A stretch of 5,858 bases of DNA from Armatimonadota bacterium. GTDB taxonomy: Bacteria > Armatimonadota > Zipacnadia > Zipacnadales > VGFC01. Shown here one piece after another: positions 1-3,972 of this stretch. The position numbers and the translations under genes were made by a program. The stretch spans positions 1 through 5,858 of the forward strand of contig VGFB01000278.1 in assembly GCA_016869015.1 (NCBI GenBank), written 5' to 3'. Numbering within the stretch: the stretch's first letter is position 1; every line of letters starts with the position of its first letter. The notes beneath the pieces were generated by a model that had not been told where the DNA came from, did not search any database, and worked only from the letters and a program-made list of their open reading frames with translations.

Positions 1-252
1 CTCGAGTTCTACCGGCCGACGCGCCCCCTCGAGCGCGCGCGGGCGGCCTTCGTGCGGAGGCTCGTGCCCGCGGTAGCCTGGTGCGTGGCCCGCGAGCACG
101 TGAGCGCTTACAGCTACCTGGTGAGGTCGATCGACCAGTTCCTTGCCGTCGAGGAGATGCTCGAGCTGGTCGAGAGAAGCGGCTTCACCGACCTGGAAGC
201 CCACTCGCGGTTGATGGGCACTGTGACCATCCTGGGAGCCACCCGTCCATGA
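1..252 (+). CDS. Menaquinone/ubiquinone C-methyltransferase (MenG/UbiE type), C-terminal part, 5' end outside window
   Basis: The reading frame is open from base 1 to the TGA at 250-252 and gives the last 83 residues of a protein whose start lies upstream. The visible part begins L-E-F-Y-R-P, continues with A-Y-S-Y-L-V-R-S-I-D-Q-F at residues 36-47, and ends with E-M-L-E-L-V...G-F and a short L-M-G-T-V-T-I strand. This order matches the C-terminal third of UbiE/MenG SAM-dependent methyltransferases: the 'LEF.RP' strand, the 'aY.YL..SI..F' segment, the 'GF' element and the final strand. The SAM-binding motifs would be in the missing N-terminal part. Such enzymes methylate the demethylated quinone ring as the last step of menaquinone synthesis, which fits the menaquinone genes that follow. 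Its stop codon overlaps the next start (ATGA). Family is well supported; quinone specificity is inferred from context. Confidence 0.85.
   Translation, partial: LEFYRPTRPLERARAAFVRRLVPAVAWCVAREHVSAYSYLVRSIDQFLAVEEMLELVERSGFTDLEAHSRLMGTVTILGATRP
234..238 (+). promoter_or_regulatory. Ribosome binding site for ubiX
   Basis: A GGGAG core lies inside the end of the methyltransferase gene, 10 bases before the ATG at 249. It supports that ATG as the start of the flavin prenyltransferase, where the family's N-terminal sequence also begins. The open frame itself runs further upstream. Confidence 0.5.
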
Positions 253-821
253 CCGTCTTCGTGGCGGTAACCGGCGCCTCGGGCGCGATCTACGCGGACC
301 GCGCGATCCGGGCCTTGGCGGAGCATGGCGTCGAGACCTGGGCGACGCTCACCCCTACGGCCGCCGACATCGTGCGGCATGAGCTGAGCCTCGCTCCGGG
401 CGACCTCGGCGGCGCCGACGCGCGCGTGACCTGGTTCGCCTGCGACGATCTCTCGGCGCCTCCGGCCAGTGGTTCCTCCTGCGCTGACGCGATGCTGGTC
501 GTGCCGTGCAGCATGGGCACGCTGGGTCGCATCGCGGGGGGCGCCGCAGACACGCTCATCGCCCGCGCGGCGGATGTCTGCCTGAAGGAGCGCAAGCCCC
601 TGGTGCTCGTCCCACGCGAGATGCCCCTGAACCTCATCCACCTGCGCAACATGACCGCGCTGACGGAGGCCGGGGCGATCCTCCTGCCCGCCTCTCCGCA
701 TTTCTACGACCGGCCCGCCTCGATCGAGGAGCTGGTGGCGACCGTCGTGGGTCGCGCGCTGGTGCATCTCGGCGTGCCGAATGTCGACCAGCCCCGCTGG
801 TCGGCCCCCCCGGACCGATGA
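249..821 (+). CDS. ubiX: Flavin prenyltransferase UbiX
   Basis: This 190-residue protein has the usual length of UbiX/Pad1 flavin prenyltransferases. These enzymes attach a dimethylallyl group to FMN to make prenylated FMN, the cofactor of UbiD-type decarboxylases. Visible family features are the N-terminal V-T-G-A-S-G-A-I-Y FMN-binding loop (residues 7-15), P-C-S-M-G-T-L (86-92), A-A-D-V-C-L-K-E-R (107-115), V-P-R-E-M-P-L (121-127), H-L-R-N-M (131-135) and P-H-F-Y (150-153). The ATG at 249 is chosen because the Rossmann-like strand starts right after it and because it overlaps the upstream TGA. The frame is open upstream, but that part does not look like UbiX. In this operon the cofactor probably serves the decarboxylation of the prenylated naphthoate in futalosine-type menaquinone synthesis. 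That UbiD-type partner is not in the window. The protein is cytoplasmic. Assignment to the family is secure. Confidence 0.95.
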   Translation: MTVFVAVTGASGAIYADRAIRALAEHGVETWATLTPTAADIVRHELSLAPGDLGGADARVTWFACDDLSAPPASGSSCADAMLVVPCSMGTLGRIAGGAADTLIARAADVCLKERKPLVLVPREMPLNLIHLRNMTALTEAGAILLPASPHFYDRPASIEELVATVVGRALVHLGVPNVDQPRWSAPPDR

Positions 822-1666
822 GCAGGCTTGCCGACTACCTCAGCCTCGTGAAGTTCGAGCACTCCGTGTTCGCCCTGCCCTTCGTGCTCAGCGCGGCCTT
901 CATCCACGCCGGCGGTCTGCCGACCGCCTCGCAGCTCGGCTGGATGATCGTCGCTGCGGTCTCCGTCCGTACAGCCGCGATGGCCTTCAACCGCATCCTC
1001 GACCGCGAGCTGGACGCCCTGAATCCCCGCACTCGGCAGCGGGAACTGCCGACCGGGCGCGTGCGGATCTCGAAGGCGTGGGCCCTGACGGCCGCGTGCA
1101 GCGGGCTGTTCGTCTTCGCGGCGGCCATGTTGAACCGGCTCTGCCTCGCGCTTTCGTTGCCGGCGCTGATCGTGTTGCTGGGGTACTCCTACACCAAGCG
1201 CTTCACCGCCTGGTGCCACGCCGCGCTGGGGCTCTCGCTGGGGATCGCCCCCATGGGCGCCTGGCTCGCGGTGAAGCCGACCTTCGACTATCCGCCGATG
1301 GTGCTATCGCTGGCGGTGATCTGCTGGGTCGCGGGTTTCGACATCATCTACGCGCTGCTGGACGAGGCCTTCGATCGCGCCCACGGCGTTCACTCGGCGG
1401 TCGTCGCGCTCGGCCGGCGGGGCGCGCTCCAGGTGTCATCAGCCCTGCATGCCGCGTTCCTCGTATTGGCAGCGCTGTTCGGCTGGCTGACGGGGATGGG
1501 CGCCCTGTACTACGCCGCGGTCGGCGTTGTCGCCCTGGTCCTGCTGATCGAGCACGCCATCGTGTCGCCCGACGACCTCTCGCGGGTGAACGCGGCCTTC
1601 TTCACCGCCAACGGCGTGGCGAGTCTGCTGGTGCTGGTGGGCGTGTGCCTGGAGGTCTTCCTGTGA
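818..1666 (+). CDS. mqnP: UbiA-family polyprenyltransferase, MqnP type (menaquinone, futalosine route)
   Basis: This 282-residue integral membrane protein has the typical UbiA length of about nine helices. The first prenyl-diphosphate/Mg2+ motif is N58-R-I-L-D62-R-E-L-D66, followed by N-P-R-T-R-Q-R-E-L-P-T-G at 69-80. The loop G-Y-S-Y-T-K-R (122-128) and the second Asp-rich motif D175-I-I-Y-A-L-L-D182-E-A-F-D186 are also intact. Hydrophobic stretches are clear around residues 15-30, 40-57, 88-105, 108-122, 136-152, 160-180, 208-224, 228-246 and 262-282. UbiA enzymes move a polyprenyl chain onto an aromatic acid. Its position directly before mqnE points to the futalosine-pathway enzyme acting on 1,4-dihydroxy-6-naphthoate rather than to 4-hydroxybenzoate prenylation. 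Its ATG overlaps the ubiX stop (ATGA). No clear Shine-Dalgarno site precedes it, so it probably depends on coupling to ubiX. The family is certain; the exact substrate is inferred from context. Confidence 0.88.
   Translation: MSRLADYLSLVKFEHSVFALPFVLSAAFIHAGGLPTASQLGWMIVAAVSVRTAAMAFNRILDRELDALNPRTRQRELPTGRVRISKAWALTAACSGLFVFAAAMLNRLCLALSLPALIVLLGYSYTKRFTAWCHAALGLSLGIAPMGAWLAVKPTFDYPPMVLSLAVICWVAGFDIIYALLDEAFDRAHGVHSAVVALGRRGALQVSSALHAAFLVLAALFGWLTGMGALYYAAVGVVALVLLIEHAIVSPDDLSRVNAAFFTANGVASLLVLVGVCLEVFL
1651..1655 (+). promoter_or_regulatory. Ribosome binding site that decides the GTG start of mqnE
   Basis: A perfect GGAGG lies inside the last codons of the prenyltransferase gene, 7 bases before the GTG at 1663. 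The frame upstream stays open for hundreds of bases, so this site and the GTGA overlap are the main reasons for placing the start at GTG 1663. Confidence 0.75.
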
Positions 1667-2751
1667 TCGAGCGCATTCGCGGGAAGGTGGAGAGCGGCGA
1701 GCGGCTGAGCGCCGAGGAGTGCCTCTACCTGTACCGCCACGGCGACCTCCTCGACCTCGGCGCGCTGGCGAACCTCGTCCGCGAGCGCAAGAACGGCAAC
1801 GTCACCTACTTCATCGTCAACCGGCACCTCAACTACACCAACCTCTGCGTGAACCGCTGCCGCTTCTGCGCCTTCAGCCGCGAGCCGGGCGCGCAGGGCG
1901 GCTACGCCATGACGGTCCCCGAGATCGTCGAGGCCGCGACGAGCGTCCCCGGCCGCTTCACCGAGCTGCACATCGTCGGCGGCCTGCACCCGGACCTGCC
2001 GTTCTCCTACTACCTTGAGATGCTCTCGTCCCTGAAGGCTGTGTTGCCCAACATCCATCTGCAGGCCTTCACCGCTGTCGAGATCGCGCACATCGCGCAG
2101 GTCGCCGGCCTGTCCGTGCGGGAGACGCTGGAGCAGCTCATCGCGGCCGGCCTGGGCAGCCTCCCCGGCGGGGGGGCGGAGGTCTTCTCGGCTCGGGTGC
2201 GCGAGGCGGTGTGTCCCGTGAAGCTGTCCGGCGAGGAGTGGCTGGGCGTCATGCGCGCGGCCCACGCGCTTGGCCTGCGCTCAAACGCCACGATGCTCTA
2301 CGGGCACCTCGAAACCCCCGAGGAGAAGGTCGACCACCTGCTGCGCCTCCGCGCGCTGCAGGACGAGACGAGCGGCTTCATGGCCTACATCCCGCTGGCC
2401 TACCACTCGGGGAACACCGACCTTGGCGGCCGACCCTCGACCACCGGCGTCGAGGACCTCCGGGAGGTCGCCATCGGGCGCCTCGCGCTGGACAACTTCG
2501 ACCACGTGAAGAGCTTCTGGATCATGCAGGGGCTGAAGCTCGCCCAGGTCTCCCTGAGCTTCGGCGCCGACGACCTCGACGGCACGGTGACCGAGGAGCG
2601 CATCACCCACGCCGCCGGCGCCACGACGCCCCAATCCCTCACCCGCGACGAGCTCTGCGCCCTCATCCGCGAAGCCGGCAGGGTTCCCGTGGAGCGGGAT
2701 ACGGTGTATACTGTGTGCGCGACGGGCGCCCCGGGAGGTGCCACACTGTAG
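1663..2751 (+). CDS. mqnE: Aminofutalosine synthase MqnE (radical SAM)
   Basis: MqnE is a radical-SAM enzyme that adds the adenosyl radical from SAM to the enolpyruvyl ether of 3-[(1-carboxyvinyl)oxy]benzoate and gives 6-amino-6-deoxyfutalosine. This is an early step of futalosine-type menaquinone synthesis. The 362-residue product is the usual size for the family. The iron-sulfur cluster motif is C62-V-N-R-C66-R-F-C69, preceded by N-R-H-L-N-Y-T-N. Next come E-L-H-I-V-G-G-L-H-P (101-110), L-P-G-G-G-A-E (167-173), G-H-L-E-T (214-218) and L-Q-D-E-T-S-G-F (232-239) with I-P-L-A-Y at 243-247. The G-H-x-E-T and L-Q-D-E-T signatures separate it from the related cyclase MqnC. The start is GTG 1663, overlapping the prenyltransferase stop, with GGAGG 7 bases upstream. 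Nearly every codon in its first part ends in G or C. The last dozen residues after R-D-T-V-Y appear to be a short extra tail. Confidence 0.95.
   Translation: MIERIRGKVESGERLSAEECLYLYRHGDLLDLGALANLVRERKNGNVTYFIVNRHLNYTNLCVNRCRFCAFSREPGAQGGYAMTVPEIVEAATSVPGRFTELHIVGGLHPDLPFSYYLEMLSSLKAVLPNIHLQAFTAVEIAHIAQVAGLSVRETLEQLIAAGLGSLPGGGAEVFSARVREAVCPVKLSGEEWLGVMRAAHALGLRSNATMLYGHLETPEEKVDHLLRLRALQDETSGFMAYIPLAYHSGNTDLGGRPSTTGVEDLREVAIGRLALDNFDHVKSFWIMQGLKLAQVSLSFGADDLDGTVTEERITHAAGATTPQSLTRDELCALIREAGRVPVERDTVYTVCATGAPGGATL
2684..2712 (+). promoter_or_regulatory. Possible sigma-70-like promoter inside the 3' end of mqnE
   Basis: A TATACT -10-like hexamer at 2707-2712 lies 17 bases after TTCCCG at 2684-2689, which matches only 3 of 6 positions of the -35 consensus. 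It is one of the few AT-rich spots in this GC-rich gene and lies about 70 bases before the next start codon. It could drive the 2781-3953 gene separately from the menaquinone operon. The same bases encode the conserved R-D-T-V-Y end of MqnE, so coding constraint alone may explain it. Confidence 0.25.
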
Positions 2752-2768
2752 CCTGAGTACGGCAGAGC

Positions 2769-2773
2769 GGAGG
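2769..2773 (+). promoter_or_regulatory. Ribosome binding site for the D-T-G motif protein
   Basis: A perfect GGAGG lies 7 bases before the ATG at 2781, in the 29-base gap after mqnE. This is strong support for the start codon and for the gene being real despite its lack of a recognised family. Confidence 0.75.
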
Positions 2774-2780
2774 ACGGCCG

Positions 2781-3953
2781 ATGCCTAATGCGCTGCGCCT
2801 GGCTCTTGAGGCGGCCCTTGCCAGAGGACGGTTGGTGACCTCGGGCGGCCCGTTCATTCGCCGGGGCTTCTACGAGATGGCCGGGTACGTCGGGCTGGAC
2901 CCCTATCTGGCGGGGACCACTGTACGCGGCGCTCTACGGGCCCCTGAACTAGAGCTGGCAGCGTTGGGCTACCCGTTGCTCAAGGATGTGCGGCTGGCCG
3001 TCGAGGGCGCGTGGGACGCCGGCATGGCTCAGACGGCCCCCCGGGATCCCCTGTGGAACCACAGGAGCGTGAGAAGCGGAATGGCGACGGCGGCCCACTG
3101 GGGCGCTGAACGCGATCTCTTCTCCGTAACGGTTGAGCACTGGTCCGCAATGCCCTTCGAGGAGCAGCTGCTTACCGAGGGCGTGGCTGCCCAGATGATC
3201 AAGGAGCTTCTGCCGGCCCTGCTCGATGAGGCTTCCCTCTTGGAGGTGGAGTACGTCGTTGCCTGTGGGCGGCACGCCGACGGGACCGTCCGCGTCGTCT
3301 ACCATGGAAGGGAGCGCCCTGCGCCGGAGGTGCTTGAGGCAGCGGAGTCAGAGCATGGGTTCAAGGCTTGGCGGGTCGCGACATTCGCGCCCGCACCGGC
3401 CGAAGAGTCCAGCGCAACTCCGGATGGCATTGCTTGGGCGGCCGGCGTCAGCACGCGTCGCGAGACGTTGGGGCGCGCCGGCGAGAGGGGCCCCTCTGAT
3501 GACCGGTACCCGGTCGCGCAGATCCGCGTCAGTTGGGGCGACCGCCGCCCGCCGGGCGGCCCCAGCCTCAGCCTTGCCGCTGACCTCGACACCGGATGCC
3601 CTTGGGCCTGTCTGCCCTTGGAGCGGATGTCGGCGGCGCTGGGGCTTGAGCGAGTGCAGGGGCTCTGCGAAGCCATGGGGGAGCAGTGGCACCTCGGCCA
3701 GCCGTGGCTCTGCTGGAACGTGAAGCCGGACGACCTCGCATTCGAGGTGCGAGGCTGGGGCGGGTGGATGGAGTTCGCGCCGCCCGACCGCACAGTGTAC
3801 ACAACGCTCGGCTGGGGCGCCCACCACGCCCTTTCCCAAGTGCGCCCCGAGCGCGAGGCCTTGGCCGGCCGCTGCATCTGGCGCGGCGCCGTCAAGCTCA
3901 CCCTGGAGTCGAGCGGCACCGACTGGGGGGCAGCGCCGCCGGTGACCTACTGA
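2781..3953 (+). CDS. Uncharacterised 390-residue protein with a retropepsin-like D-T-G motif in its C-terminal part
   Basis: I do not recognise a named family for the full length. The start is well supported by the preceding GGAGG, and the gene follows mqnE after 29 bases on the same strand. No signal peptide or membrane helix is visible, so it is probably cytoplasmic. The N-terminal part (about 1-200) looks mixed alpha/beta and has no motif I can name. A Pro/Ala/Ser-rich stretch (about 203-240) looks like a linker. The C-terminal part has Y-P-V-A-Q-I-R-V (243-250), then A-D-L-D270-T271-G272 followed by C-L-P and L-G-L (287-289). This order resembles the strand, catalytic Asp loop and helix of retropepsin-like aspartic peptidases. 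A possible second element, T-T-L-G-W (341-345), lies 74 residues after D270. The protein has 16 tryptophans, 8 of them between 303 and 382. Third codon positions are much richer in A/T than in mqnE. Peptidase function is only a hypothesis. Confidence 0.8.
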   Translation: MPNALRLALEAALARGRLVTSGGPFIRRGFYEMAGYVGLDPYLAGTTVRGALRAPELELAALGYPLLKDVRLAVEGAWDAGMAQTAPRDPLWNHRSVRSGMATAAHWGAERDLFSVTVEHWSAMPFEEQLLTEGVAAQMIKELLPALLDEASLLEVEYVVACGRHADGTVRVVYHGRERPAPEVLEAAESEHGFKAWRVATFAPAPAEESSATPDGIAWAAGVSTRRETLGRAGERGPSDDRYPVAQIRVSWGDRRPPGGPSLSLAADLDTGCPWACLPLERMSAALGLERVQGLCEAMGEQWHLGQPWLCWNVKPDDLAFEVRGWGGWMEFAPPDRTVYTTLGWGAHHALSQVRPEREALAGRCIWRGAVKLTLESSGTDWGAAPPVTY

Positions 3954-3972
3954 GCCCCCGCCCGCCTCTCCT
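3954..3972. other. 19-base gap between two convergent genes
   Basis: The plus-strand gene ends at 3953 and the minus-strand gene ends at 3973 with TAG. The gap is C-rich and contains no stem-loop or T-run that would suggest an intrinsic terminator for either gene. Transcripts from the two sides may therefore overlap at their 3' ends or end by factor-dependent termination. Confidence 0.6.

Noticed and set aside
1..6. CTCGAG (XhoI site) at the very first bases, as a possible cloning junction.
   Set aside because: The bases encode the L-E of the conserved L-E-F motif of the methyltransferase, so ordinary coding sequence explains them.
781..1662. Upstream extension of the mqnE frame and the +2 frame through mqnP.
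   Set aside because: The translation is Arg/Pro/Ala-rich low-complexity sequence lying over the real prenyltransferase frame. MqnE similarity begins only at the GTG at 1663.
1510..2265. Long open frame on the minus strand (251 codons) opposite mqnP and mqnE.
   Set aside because: It lies wholly opposite two clearly recognised genes. Its composition is typical of the shadow of a GC3-biased coding strand, with no recognisable domain and no ribosome site.
2716..2780. Possible terminator after mqnE, around GGGCGCCCCGGG.
   Set aside because: The GC-rich palindromic core is very short and still inside the mqnE coding region. No T-run follows, so there is no support for an intrinsic terminator.
2704..3802. 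Near-match inverted repeat: GTGTATACTGTG at 2704-2715 and CACAGTGTACAC at 3791-3802.
   Set aside because: Both copies encode the tetrapeptide T-V-Y-T. Matches of 11 out of 12 bases are expected by chance in a window of this size. There is no sign of an element between them with defined ends.
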